This document shows, piece after piece, positions 8,892-17,579 of a DNA stretch of 64,000 nucleotides. Where the stretch lies: positions 177,557 through 241,556 of the forward strand of contig NZ_JAGGPT010000003.1 in the NCBI RefSeq assembly GCF_018613715.1, in the 5' to 3' direction. The notes under the pieces were generated by a model that did no database searches, was not told where the DNA came from, and saw only the letters and a list, made by a program, of their open reading frames with translations. Made by a program: the position numbers and the translations under genes. The DNA comes from Chryseobacterium sp. ISL-6. GTDB lineage: Bacteria > Bacteroidota > Bacteroidia > Flavobacteriales > Weeksellaceae. Positions within the stretch are counted from its first letter, which is position 1. Every line of letters starts with the position of its first letter.

Positions 8892-10886
8892 TTGAAAAGA
8901 TTAGCGCTTATATTAGGTATTTTACTTTCTTTTAGGGCCCAATCCCAACAGATTCCCCCTCTTAACGAAAAGTCTTACTTAGACAGTTTGCAAGGTGTTA
9001 TGAAAAATAGCAGTGGCTACCCATCAAAGGCAGTTGCTTCTTTCATGCTATCCAATTATTATCGAAATGCGGACAGTCTTCTCAGCAAAAAACAACTTGA
9101 GACAGGACGAATATTGGCTAAATCTGATCCTTTTACGTCTGCCCAATATTTTTATTATGAGGGTCAGTATTATGCAGACCGTAATAAAGAAAAAGCAGCT
9201 GTATCTTATTTAAAAGCCATTAAACTATTATCTAAATTTAAATCCAAGGAATCCGATCTTTTACAATCCTGGTGTTGGTTCGGTTATGGAATAGCTCAGA
9301 AAAACAAAGAAGGATATCCATTTCTAATTAAGATAATGCTTGAAAAGAGTATTCCGCTTATAGAAAAGAATGGGAATAGTAAAAATTTAGGATTTGAATA
9401 TACTCAGCTAGCTCTGATGCTTACCTATAATGCTGAATTTAAAAAAGCTGAAAATTATAACAGCAAAGCCCTTGAAATTCTTGAAAAGGCAGCCCCAAAC
9501 TCCTCAGAATTATTTTTTGCTTATCTAAATACTGCCACCAATTTTTTTTACCAGGCAAAAGGAGACATCGGTAAGTCTTTTCTGGATAAGGCTGAAAAGC
9601 TCATTCAACCTTATCCTGAATCTTCGTCAAATTCATTTTACTTTTATGATAAAGCTTTATACTTTATTACGAAACAAAAACATGAAGAAACCCTATCTGC
9701 AATTGAAAAAGGACTTTATTATACTAAAAAATTTAAACAGAATTTGCTTACTCAGATGTTTTATCTTAATAAGTATGACATTTTGAAAAGACAAAAAAAA
9801 TATACTGAAGCCAGAGATTTATTAAAAAGTATTCTAACAGAAAGAACTCTTGTTATAGATGCCAATAATAGAAAAATGATCTATCTCCAATTATCTAGTA
9901 TCAATGAAGAAATGGGAAATACCAAAGAAGCTTTGATTTGGCAGAGAAATCATTCAAAGTTGAGTGACAGCTTAAATTCAGCAAATATAAAACTGGAAAT
10001 AAATAAGTTAGAAACAAAATATAATACAGCTGAAAAAGAAAGAAGTATTGCCAATCTTAATGCTGAAAAAAAACAAAAAGAACTGGAGGTAAGTAAAAAA
10101 AATTCTTATTTATGGGCACTAAGCCTGGTTTTGATCCTGTTTATAAGTCTTGCCATTTTCTTGTTTATACTCTATGGAAATAACAGAAAGTTATCTGAAC
10201 AAAAGGAGATCAATCTGCAGCAAAAATTAAATGATATTAAGCAAAAGGAGGAGTTGATTCTTACCAAAGCCATCCTTGAAGGTGAGGAAAGAGAAAGGGA
10301 ACGTATTGCAAGAGATCTCCATGACGGGCTTGGAGGAATGTTAGCAGGTGTAAAAATTAATTTTTCGACGTGGGCTTCCGAACATTTAAATAATGAGAAA
10401 CATGAAGAATTTTTCAAAATTTTGAGTCAGCTGGATAGGTCGGTCAGTGAACTGAGACATATAGCCCGGAATTTAATGCCCGAATCATTATTAAATTTTG
10501 GTTTGGAAACAGCACTTCATGACCTGTGCCAGTTTTATATAAGAAAAGATCTGGAAATAGATTTCCAACCTATCAATATTCATAAAGATCTGTTACTATC
10601 AACACAGCTCACTATTTATAGGATTGTACAGGAATTGCTGGCCAATGCAGTTAAGCATTCCGGCGCTACGAATATACTATTACAATGCTCTCACTCGCAA
10701 GATCACTTCTTCATCACTATTGAAGACAATGGAAGAGGATTTAAAAAAGATACTACAGACCCTTCCAAAAGTATGGGAATTTTAAATCTTAAAAACAGGG
10801 TAGATTATCTGCAGGGAAAAATGGAAATCAACTCAGATACGGAGGGAACAACCATTAATATAGAACTCAACACCTATGAAATCTGA
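8892..10886 (+). CDS. TPR-containing membrane sensor histidine kinase (NarL/DegS type)
   Basis: A 664-residue sensor kinase that most likely starts at a TTG: this start gives a clean signal peptide (MKRLALILGILLSFRAQSQ), whereas the next Met, at residue 37, would lose it. A helical TPR-like periplasmic region follows (about 30-370), then a coiled coil, one membrane helix (about 406-430), and a HisKA_3 dimerisation domain with ERIARDLHDG (phospho-acceptor His477). The HATPase_c has its N-box in ELLANAVKHSG and DNGRGF as the G1 box. It overlaps the response-regulator gene by 11 bp, so the pair is co-translated. The flanking lipoproteins are possible targets. Confidence 0.92.
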   Translation: MKRLALILGILLSFRAQSQQIPPLNEKSYLDSLQGVMKNSSGYPSKAVASFMLSNYYRNADSLLSKKQLETGRILAKSDPFTSAQYFYYEGQYYADRNKEKAAVSYLKAIKLLSKFKSKESDLLQSWCWFGYGIAQKNKEGYPFLIKIMLEKSIPLIEKNGNSKNLGFEYTQLALMLTYNAEFKKAENYNSKALEILEKAAPNSSELFFAYLNTATNFFYQAKGDIGKSFLDKAEKLIQPYPESSSNSFYFYDKALYFITKQKHEETLSAIEKGLYYTKKFKQNLLTQMFYLNKYDILKRQKKYTEARDLLKSILTERTLVIDANNRKMIYLQLSSINEEMGNTKEALIWQRNHSKLSDSLNSANIKLEINKLETKYNTAEKERSIANLNAEKKQKELEVSKKNSYLWALSLVLILFISLAIFLFILYGNNRKLSEQKEINLQQKLNDIKQKEELILTKAILEGEERERERIARDLHDGLGGMLAGVKINFSTWASEHLNNEKHEEFFKILSQLDRSVSELRHIARNLMPESLLNFGLETALHDLCQFYIRKDLEIDFQPINIHKDLLLSTQLTIYRIVQELLANAVKHSGATNILLQCSHSQDHFFITIEDNGRGFKKDTTDPSKSMGILNLKNRVDYLQGKMEINSDTEGTTINIELNTYEI

Positions 10887-11511
10887 TACCATAAATATCG
10901 TCATTGTGGACGACCATCCTATTGTTATTGAAGGATTAAAAATGATGCTAAAAAATGAGCCTCTGCTATCTATTTCCAGGAGTTTTACATCAGGAAATGA
11001 AGCAATAGATTTTATTAAAACCAATGATATTGATATTATTCTTTTGGATATTGCTTTGCCGGATGCCAATGGTATCAATCTTTGTAAAGAGATCAAAAAA
11101 TTATCATCAGATGTTTCTGTAATTATGTTCAGTAACCGATCTGAAAGAAGTATTGTTATGCAATGTGTTCAAAACGGAGCCAGCGGTTATTTATTAAAAA
11201 ACACTTCTATTGATGAATTAGTAACTTGTATTAAAGGAGCACTTTCAGGGGAAATTGTTTTCTGTAATGAGATCAAGCAAATCATTAGCAAACCATCTCA
11301 AAGTGAATTGACAGTTCCCAGATTGACAAAACGTGAAAAACAAATTTTAAAATTAGTAGCCCAGGGGAAAACCAGTAGTATGATCGCTGATGAATTGTTT
11401 TTAAGTCCTCTAACTGTTGATACCCATCGGAAAAATCTACTTCAAAAATTTCATGCTAAAAACTCAACGGAACTTATCAGTCTTGCTTTGCAACAAAATA
11501 TGATTGAATAA
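10876..11511 (+). CDS. LuxR/NarL-family response regulator
   Basis: A 211-residue regulator with a receiver domain (acidic pair D12-D13, phospho-acceptor D58 in LLDIALPD, conserved K108 in YLLKNTS) and a C-terminal GerE/LuxR helix-turn-helix at about 147-205 (LTKREKQILKLVAQGKTS, DTHRKNLLQKF). It overlaps the 3' end of the histidine kinase by 11 bp and is its cognate partner. A terminator at 11516-11543 closes the operon. Confidence 0.95.
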   Translation: MKSDTINIVIVDDHPIVIEGLKMMLKNEPLLSISRSFTSGNEAIDFIKTNDIDIILLDIALPDANGINLCKEIKKLSSDVSVIMFSNRSERSIVMQCVQNGASGYLLKNTSIDELVTCIKGALSGEIVFCNEIKQIISKPSQSELTVPRLTKREKQILKLVAQGKTSSMIADELFLSPLTVDTHRKNLLQKFHAKNSTELISLALQQNMIE

Positions 11512-11515
11512 AACA

Positions 11516-11543
11516 AGAAAACCGCTTATAAAAGCGGTTTTCT
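11516..11543. terminator. Bidirectional hairpin terminator after the two-component operon
   Basis: AGAAAACCGCT pairs perfectly with AGCGGTTTTCT over 11 bp. It lies between the convergent response-regulator and lipoprotein genes. Confidence 0.85.
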
Positions 11544-11564
11544 TTATCTGTAAAATCTGATTTT

Positions 11565-11999
11565 TTATAATTCTAAGAAACTGTGAAATACAGCTACATC
11601 TAAATCTCCTTTACCAGTAACGGTTTTAGTTTCTGTAACCTCTCCATCGATCCAGATTGTAACAGTCAGTGTAGAATCGTCATTTGGCATTGTTGCATTG
11701 GCCGAAAGATTTAACTGAGCCTGACTAGAGTTAACAAAAAACTCTCCACTCGTCCAAGGTAAAGTAATAGGAGTTAACACTGTATTATACATTGTGGTAG
11801 AAGTAGTTCCCACCTGTGTAACTATAGTTTTTGAAATGACACCTGTACTACCTTTTACCTCAAACTGTACAATATGGTCCTTAAATTCTTCATCGTCATC
11901 ATCTTTCTTACAAGAGTTAAGAACTGAAATTGCCGAAAATAATACGATAAATAAGAAAGAAAGTTTAAATAAACTTTTTGATTTGTAAAATTGCTTCAT
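11565..11999 (-). CDS. Lipoprotein, paralogue of the one at 8254-8679
   Basis: I place the start at the Met encoded at 11997-11999 (MKQFYKSK) rather than 26 codons upstream, because this gives a standard lipoprotein signal: a basic end, a hydrophobic core and LNSC. The protein is then 144 residues. After the lipid-anchored Cys comes KKDDDDEE, a good match to the Lys-plus-acidic surface-export signal described for Bacteroidetes lipoproteins. The mature part matches the 8254 lipoprotein strand by strand (HIVQFEV, WTSGEF, STLTVTIWIDGE). The two paralogues bracket the histidine kinase/response regulator operon. Confidence 0.75.
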   Translation of the reverse strand: MKQFYKSKSLFKLSFLFIVLFSAISVLNSCKKDDDDEEFKDHIVQFEVKGSTGVISKTIVTQVGTTSTTMYNTVLTPITLPWTSGEFFVNSSQAQLNLSANATMPNDDSTLTVTIWIDGEVTETKTVTGKGDLDVAVFHSFLEL

Positions 12000-12211
12000 T
12001 TCTCCAAATAGATTTTTTAATGTTTCAAATATAGGTTTTTTATCAATATAAAAATAACTTTTATGAAAAATTTCCAATAAAGATTTCCAAACAATATCAA
12101 ATCGACAAAAGGATAATTACTTCCAAATTTCATCTATTGTCGCCATATTACAGTTATTACTAAAGCTGTAAATATTCGATACCTAAAGATTTAGGAAATT
12201 GATTTATTAAT

Positions 12212-12219
12212 TATCTTTG
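12212..12219 (+). promoter_or_regulatory. Candidate -7 element (TATCTTTG), giving a nearly leaderless transcript
   Basis: Exact TAnnTTTG match ending only 4 bp before the ATG at 12224. Transcription would begin at or next to the start codon. A weak -33 (TTTA at 12190) sits at an 18 bp spacing. Confidence 0.55.
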
Positions 12220-12223
12220 CACT

Positions 12224-12862
12224 ATGAATTTAGATTATTTAGTAAGAGAACCCGAAAATATTACATCCAGTACTCCCATACTTTTTATGCTTCATGGTTA
12301 TGGAAGTAATGAACAAGACCTTTTCAGTTTTAGAGAAACACTTCCCAATGATTGGCTTCTTGTAAGCTTCAGGGCTCCAAAGGATACTCAGTTTGAGGGC
12401 TATTCATGGTATGATATTGATTTTAATAATCCCGAGAATTTTATAGATACGGATCAGGCAAAAGAATCATTGAACAATGTTTTAGAAAATATTTTAAAAA
12501 TAATCAATCATTACGGATTAACGGAAAGTAAAACGCATTTATGTGGATTTAGTCAAGGGGGGATTTTATGTTATGCTTTGGCATTAAAACATCCAGATCT
12601 TTTCAATTATGTAGCCTGTTTAAGCAGTTATCCGGAGGAAAAGATATTAGGTGATATCGTTAAAGATAAAAAGAAACTGGAAAAACTCAGATTTTTTGTA
12701 TCCCATGGAACAGATGATGCTGTTATCCCATTAGAATGGGGACGAAAAGCCGCAGATTTATTATACGATTTAGGATGTTATTTTACCTTTAGAGAGTATA
12801 TGAGTGGCCACGGGGTAAATCAAAAAAATTATATGGATCTTATGGATTTCTTTTCTAAATAA
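12224..12862 (+). CDS. Alpha/beta hydrolase, phospholipase/carboxylesterase family
   Basis: A 212-residue cytoplasmic serine hydrolase of the Abhydrolase_2 type. An N-terminal LHGYGSNEQDL oxyanion region is followed by the nucleophile elbow GFSQGG (around residues 108-113). The probable catalytic Asp is in HGTDDAVIP and the His in SGHGVN. Relatives hydrolyse short-chain esters or lysophospholipids; the substrate is unknown. It is a single gene with a promoter almost overlapping its start and a terminator at 12909-12932. Confidence 0.88.
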   Translation: MNLDYLVREPENITSSTPILFMLHGYGSNEQDLFSFRETLPNDWLLVSFRAPKDTQFEGYSWYDIDFNNPENFIDTDQAKESLNNVLENILKIINHYGLTESKTHLCGFSQGGILCYALALKHPDLFNYVACLSSYPEEKILGDIVKDKKKLEKLRFFVSHGTDDAVIPLEWGRKAADLLYDLGCYFTFREYMSGHGVNQKNYMDLMDFFSK

Positions 12863-12908
12863 TTTACGAAAAACTAAACAATTACATTAATTCATTGTAA
12901 AATACATA

Positions 12909-12932
12909 AACATTCTCAAATTTGAGAATGTT
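12909..12932 (+). terminator. Hairpin terminator after the esterase gene
   Basis: A perfect 24-base palindrome made of AACATTCTCAAA and its complement, followed by T6. Confidence 0.8.
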
Positions 12933-12971
12933 TTTTATTTCAACTCCCAATAAATTGACTATATTCAGTAA

Positions 12972-14297
12972 ATGAAATTTAGGCATTTTATATGGATTTT
13001 ATTTATAAGCATTTTCGTAAATGCTCAAAACTCGTTTGAAATTAAAGATGCTAAAAAAGTCGTTATTCCTTTTAAATTAATTAATAACCTGATTTTTATT
13101 CCGGTTAATATTAATGGGGCCGAGCTCACATTTTTACTGGATACGGGTGTTGCTGAAACTTCAATTTTCAGCCTTGAAAATAAAGAGGTAAAGCTTACAA
13201 GCTTGGAGAAAATTAAGTTTTCAGGATTAGGAGGAAACGCAAGTATAGATGGATTCCGCTCTGACAATAACATTGGTAAAATAGGAAAAAATTTTATCAA
13301 CAACTCCTTAAGTCTGTTTATCATTGTTAATCAGGACTTCAATATTTCTTCTCATGTCGGAATTCCTGTTAATGGAATTATCGGCTATCATTTTTTTAAA
13401 GACCATCCTATATCAATAGATTATATTTCTAAAAAGATCACTATTTATAATGATATGGATTTATTCAGAAAAAAAGTAAAGAAATTTGATGAGTTCTCCA
13501 TATCCATTGAAAAAAGTAAACCCTATATGGAGGCAGATGTAGAGATGACTACCGAAAAGAAAAGCTCAAAGTTGCTTATAGATTTAGGAAACAGCGATCC
13601 TATATGGCTTTTCCCTACCCTTATTAAGAACTTTGTTTACAACCGTCCTAATATTGATGACTTTTTGGGTCGGGGTTTTAATGGTGATGTATATGGGAAA
13701 AGAAGCCGTATTCATAATTTTTATCTTGGCAATTTTAAATTTGAGAAACCACTTACTGCCATGCCAGATGAGTATTCTATTCAGCATGTAAACCTCGTCG
13801 AAAATAGAAGAGGCTCTATTGGAGGAGAGATTATGCGTCGTTTTACTGTAGTTTTTGATTATCCCAATCAAAAGTTGTATCTGCGAAAAAACAAAAATTA
13901 TGATGATCCTTTTCATTTCAATATGAGTGGCCTGGATTTCCAGCAGGATGGACTGCAATGGGAAAAAGATTCATTTTCTCTTGAGACCAAAAATGCAAAT
14001 AATGCCAGCAGTGGTGTAGAAGTAATCAACAACAATCTACAATATAAATTTGTTTTAAAGCCTTTATTCTCTATTGCCGGAGTTCGAAAAGATTCTCCGG
14101 CGGACAAAGCTGGTTTAAAAAAAGATGATAAGATCATTACAATTAATGGTAGAAAAACGTTGGATATGACTTTAGAACATATCATAGAGTTAATGAAGTC
14201 TGATGAAGGAAAAACGATTACAATGCTGATAAAAAGAAAAGGCCAGGAACTTACCTTAAGCTTTACACTGGAAGACCCAATCCCCTATCAAGAATAA
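12972..14297 (+). CDS. Secreted retropepsin-like aspartyl protease with C-terminal PDZ domain
   Basis: A 441-residue protein with a signal peptide (IWILFISIFVNAQ). The first aspartyl protease half carries FLLDTGVAETS (D57-T58-G59). A second half has LLIDLGNSDP, where DLG replaces the second DTG. A PDZ domain follows at about 350-435 (AGVRKDSPADKAGLKKDDKI). This is the architecture of periplasmic clan AA aspartyl protease-PDZ proteins common in Bacteroidetes. The protease role is inferred; the Leu in the second motif is tolerated in some family members. The next gene starts 1 bp after the stop, so they are probably co-transcribed. Confidence 0.85.
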   Translation: MKFRHFIWILFISIFVNAQNSFEIKDAKKVVIPFKLINNLIFIPVNINGAELTFLLDTGVAETSIFSLENKEVKLTSLEKIKFSGLGGNASIDGFRSDNNIGKIGKNFINNSLSLFIIVNQDFNISSHVGIPVNGIIGYHFFKDHPISIDYISKKITIYNDMDLFRKKVKKFDEFSISIEKSKPYMEADVEMTTEKKSSKLLIDLGNSDPIWLFPTLIKNFVYNRPNIDDFLGRGFNGDVYGKRSRIHNFYLGNFKFEKPLTAMPDEYSIQHVNLVENRRGSIGGEIMRRFTVVFDYPNQKLYLRKNKNYDDPFHFNMSGLDFQQDGLQWEKDSFSLETKNANNASSGVEVINNNLQYKFVLKPLFSIAGVRKDSPADKAGLKKDDKIITINGRKTLDMTLEHIIELMKSDEGKTITMLIKRKGQELTLSFTLEDPIPYQE

Positions 14298-14298
14298 T

Positions 14299-14823
14299 AT
14301 GAAAACGGAAGAAACCACTTTAGATAAAATAAGAACACGACCGAGATTTAAAATGTTTACTCACCTTACAAAAGAAGAGTACGCTAAAAATCTGAGTACA
14401 TATCTTAAAGAACATAAAGATGAATTTTCTGGTAATGTAAATAAGGAAGTCGCTACTATTTGGGTAGAAACAGAATATGATAACTACTGGAAACCAAGAT
14501 TATCCCTACGTACTGAAGAAGAAGATGACGACATCGTTATACGAGGTGTATTTGGTCCCAGTTCAGCAGTATGGACATTCTTTATGTTTCTCTATTTTTC
14601 ATTTTCAATATTATGGATGACTTTTTTCACCATGTATTATGTTGAAAGACAAATTAAAAGTTACGAATTCCCTTGGGCTTTAAATGCTTCATTTGCAATG
14701 TTAATTTGTATTGCTGCAACCTATGGAGCAGCAAGGTTTGGACAGAGTAAAGCCAAAGAAGAAATGTTAAAGCTCAGAAAATTTGCAGAAGAATCTACTT
14801 TACAATTTGAAAAGAAAGCTTAA
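14299..14823 (+). CDS. Membrane protein of unknown function (two transmembrane helices)
   Basis: A 174-residue protein with a charged N-terminal cytoplasmic part and an acidic patch (EEEDDDIVIRGVFG). Two membrane helices lie at about 90-115 and 126-148, followed by a short charged C-terminal tail. I do not recognise the family. It starts 1 bp after the aspartyl protease stop, so the two are probably co-expressed. The last 4 bp overlap the convergent L,D-transpeptidase gene. Confidence 0.7.
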   Translation: MKTEETTLDKIRTRPRFKMFTHLTKEEYAKNLSTYLKEHKDEFSGNVNKEVATIWVETEYDNYWKPRLSLRTEEEDDDIVIRGVFGPSSAVWTFFMFLYFSFSILWMTFFTMYYVERQIKSYEFPWALNASFAMLICIAATYGAARFGQSKAKEEMLKLRKFAEESTLQFEKKA

Positions 14824-15854
14824 GGTGCAAGAACTTCTGGTTTTTGTGCAGGTTCCTGAATTTCAACAGCCTTCGCCGCTCTTATAGAATCTGCCACCTT
14901 TTCTCTATTCTCCTGTTCTCTTAAAATCCTTTCAACATTAGGCTCAATAAGCTTATTCATTTCTTCTACAGAAATATTATTGGCATTAGGATCCTCCAAG
15001 AGATTCCGCCACGGTTTTCTGTGCCCCCATTTATAATCCCCAAAAACCATTACTGCTGTTCCTTTGGCCTTTGTGGTGGCTCCTCCAGGGTTTAAGATCC
15101 ATGTATCGGCATAAGAGTATAACCATTGAGCATCTTTCCTCAATAATCTTAAGCATGAATGGGATGCAGGATATCCGGGTAAATCATATTGGTGCCATCC
15201 TATTCCACCTGAATTAAAGATATTGAAGTTATAAGGTAATTTCCATTCGCTACTTACTGTTGAAATTGATAATTTCTTTTTCCAGTTTGCAAAAGTTAAT
15301 CCCCTTGTTGTCTGTGCTGCTTTTTTCCCCATACTTGTAGGACCCCATTTTACAAGGCTCCCATTGGAATACACACCATACGCTTGAATAGGATATGAGA
15401 AAACAACAAATTTTTTCACATTACTCAATACATCCAATTGCATTGGAAATGGCGAATAGGCCATCAATGTAGTGTCTATTTTAGCCGGAACAACCAGGGT
15501 ATCTGAGTTCCATTTATTTTTAGAGTCTAATCTGTTTAATGCTAAAATAGCGTACCGCTCCTTTTCTGTATATTTTTTACTAAATACAGAATATATGGAG
15601 TCTCTCATTTTTTTATCTTTCGGAAGTATAAAAGCATTATAGAAACCGGTTTCCTGCATTGCAGGGGGAACAGATTCTTTTTTTACTACAGAGTCTTTCT
15701 TTATAGAATCTGTTTTCGCCATTGGAGACTCGGTATTGGCTGTATCGTTGCCTAAAGTATCATTTATTTTTTCAATTTCTTTTTTACATGAAACTAAAAA
15801 TAATGCCAGTACAAGACTGTATAAAAGAGATTTTTTCACAATTATGTTATTCAT
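14820..15854 (-). CDS. L,D-transpeptidase lipoprotein (YkuD family)
   Basis: A 344-residue lipoprotein (lipobox LFLVSC, Cys23) with a YkuD catalytic domain in the C-terminal half. The active site motif is intact: H221, then SHSCLRL with H232, C234 and R236. Such enzymes form 3-3 crosslinks in peptidoglycan or attach proteins to it, and act in the periplasm. The N-terminal 130 residues are a low-complexity linker and a helical part. A basic/acidic tail with EPAQKPEV ends the protein. It is a single gene, convergent with and overlapping the membrane protein by 4 bp. Confidence 0.93.
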   Translation of the reverse strand: MNNIIVKKSLLYSLVLALFLVSCKKEIEKINDTLGNDTANTESPMAKTDSIKKDSVVKKESVPPAMQETGFYNAFILPKDKKMRDSIYSVFSKKYTEKERYAILALNRLDSKNKWNSDTLVVPAKIDTTLMAYSPFPMQLDVLSNVKKFVVFSYPIQAYGVYSNGSLVKWGPTSMGKKAAQTTRGLTFANWKKKLSISTVSSEWKLPYNFNIFNSGGIGWHQYDLPGYPASHSCLRLLRKDAQWLYSYADTWILNPGGATTKAKGTAVMVFGDYKWGHRKPWRNLLEDPNANNISVEEMNKLIEPNVERILREQENREKVADSIRAAKAVEIQEPAQKPEVLAP

Positions 15855-15978
15855 AAAATTTGACAGGTCGCTTAGTTTTTCTAGTCAATACAAATATCAG
15901 ACCTAAAAACCGAATAATCATAGTACCAAAGAAAAATATCGTAAAAATACGGAGGACCAAAAAAAAATTAAAAATCAC

Positions 15979-16455
15979 TTATGGAGAAACTGCCATTTTC
16001 TGTGATGTAATAAACGATATTCTGGAAAGTTCCTCGTCTTTGAAAAGACTTTTCTTTTTAAGTGGTTTTCCCATATAAATCTCATATTTATGTAAATCTC
16101 TATTTTGGAAAATAACCTTTTCAACAGAAAAAATTTCTTTAGGTATATTGGCTCCAAACCATAATTCATCTGGCTTTTGCTTCCATGTTACTTCGTAAAG
16201 TACAGCACCTTCAGGATATTTGGAATCAGAATTCATTTTTGCATAAGCAGCAGCTGCTTTATTTCCATACAATGTAGATATTGTACTATCTTTTGGCTGA
16301 ACAGATGATGTAATTGGAGTCATTAACAGTGGGTTTTCCAGCAATTCATCACTCTGTTTAACAGAAGCATTTCTATTAAGATTTTCTTTTTCTTCCGAAT
16401 GACATGATAAGATGAATAGAAAACTCAAGACTAAATAAATAACATTCTTTTTCAT
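15979..16455 (-). CDS. Lipoprotein with cytochrome P460-like domain
   Basis: A 158-residue lipoprotein (FLFILSC) whose mature part matches the P460 pattern also present in the upstream gene: LYGNKAAAAYAK, YPEGAVLYEVTWKQKPDELWFGANIP. There is no CxxCH, so this copy has no visible covalent haem site and may not bind haem. It lies 2 bp downstream of the haem-binding/P460 gene and is probably in the same transcript. It may be a partner or a degenerated duplicate. Function unknown. Confidence 0.65.
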   Translation of the reverse strand: MKKNVIYLVLSFLFILSCHSEEKENLNRNASVKQSDELLENPLLMTPITSSVQPKDSTISTLYGNKAAAAYAKMNSDSKYPEGAVLYEVTWKQKPDELWFGANIPKEIFSVEKVIFQNRDLHKYEIYMGKPLKKKSLFKDEELSRISFITSQKMAVSP

Positions 16456-16457
16456 TT

Positions 16458-17420
16458 TTATTCTACTTTTTTAAGTTGTGAAATAAGATATAAAGGAGAG
16501 GTGAAAACATAATCTCTGCTTTTCATCGGTTGGTGACACTCAACACATTCTTTATCAAAGTCAGGACGATCACCGTAAGGTTTCAGATCATTCCCTTTCC
16601 ATCTTCCCCATCCCCAACCTTTTGTTTTAGTGTATTTCTTACTATCTTTTACCATAAATTCCACTTGGATAAACTCTCCTGTCGATATACTCCCATCCGC
16701 ATGAACTTCCTGTTTCCAAGCTGTTTTTGCGAAAACCGTTCCATCAGGCCAAGGATTTGTATGATGCTCTTGAATCGCTTTTACAGCAATTTCATTTCCG
16801 AAAATAATACGTATTGAACCATTATCAAAACGATCTGTAGTACTGATTGCCTTCCAATCCCTATAGTCAGGAATATATTGTAATCCGTTAGGTGAAGGTT
16901 TGACAGTAGTATTTTTCCTGCCTTCATTAATCCATGCGTTGTATTGTTTTTCAACTTTATTCACTTGAGCAGTATCTGTCACTTTTCTTGAGGTAAGTGA
17001 TAAAGCATAATTTTTTAAAATATCAACCTGTTTATCATTGAGCTTTGTTGAAGAATGTACAGCTGCATAATTTGGCAATGGCATCTCTCCAGACAGCACT
17101 TTATTTAAGGCAAAAAATAGTGTAGAATTTTGCTGAGCCTTAGGCCAGGTATTCCATTTCGAAAAATCCAAAGCTTTACGCCCATCTTTAATATGAGAAG
17201 TCACAAAAAAATTAGCCGGCGTTATATTGTCATACCAATTTAAACGCGCTTCAGATGAATGACAATCGAAACAGGAATTTCTTATAATAGCATTTACCTC
17301 TTCAGGTACATTAGACAGGTCTTGAGCAGGTTTTCCGTAATTTATTTTTTCAGGCCGGAAAAACTGAATCAAAACAAATACGATTAATAGAACCACAAGT
17401 ATTTTAGTATTTCTTTTCAT
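16458..17420 (-). CDS. Membrane-anchored haem-binding (Haem_bd) plus cytochrome P460 fusion protein
   Basis: I start at the Met at 17418-17420 (MKRNTKILVV), giving a 320-residue protein with an immediate membrane anchor; the ORF could extend 16 codons upstream. A Haem_bd domain contains CFDCH (C50, C53, H54). A P460 domain follows (DNGSIRIIFGNEIAVKAIQEH, WPDGTVFAKTAWKQ), and a second haem motif CVECH lies at 292-296. Two covalent haem sites in one periplasmic protein suggest an electron-transfer or haem-linked redox function. It is co-transcribed with the P460-like lipoprotein and divergent from a LytTR membrane regulator. Confidence 0.85.
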   Translation of the reverse strand: MKRNTKILVVLLIVFVLIQFFRPEKINYGKPAQDLSNVPEEVNAIIRNSCFDCHSSEARLNWYDNITPANFFVTSHIKDGRKALDFSKWNTWPKAQQNSTLFFALNKVLSGEMPLPNYAAVHSSTKLNDKQVDILKNYALSLTSRKVTDTAQVNKVEKQYNAWINEGRKNTTVKPSPNGLQYIPDYRDWKAISTTDRFDNGSIRIIFGNEIAVKAIQEHHTNPWPDGTVFAKTAWKQEVHADGSISTGEFIQVEFMVKDSKKYTKTKGWGWGRWKGNDLKPYGDRPDFDKECVECHQPMKSRDYVFTSPLYLISQLKKVE

Positions 17421-17579
17421 TGCATATCTCTTTATAGTTAAAAAATTACAGATCAAAGATACCATCAAACAACACCTTGTGGGTTCGATTTATGAATAAA
17501 AGGGAAAAATAGGCCGCTGAAAGCGAATATATTCTTCTGAATAATGAGTACTTTTGAGAAAGAATATCTCATTTAGCGA

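Noticed and set aside
15860..16078. Basic 72-residue forward ORF between the L,D-transpeptidase and the P460-like gene
   Set aside because: Mostly antisense to the lipoprotein gene, with low-complexity Lys/Ile/Arg content; no promoter or recognisable domain.
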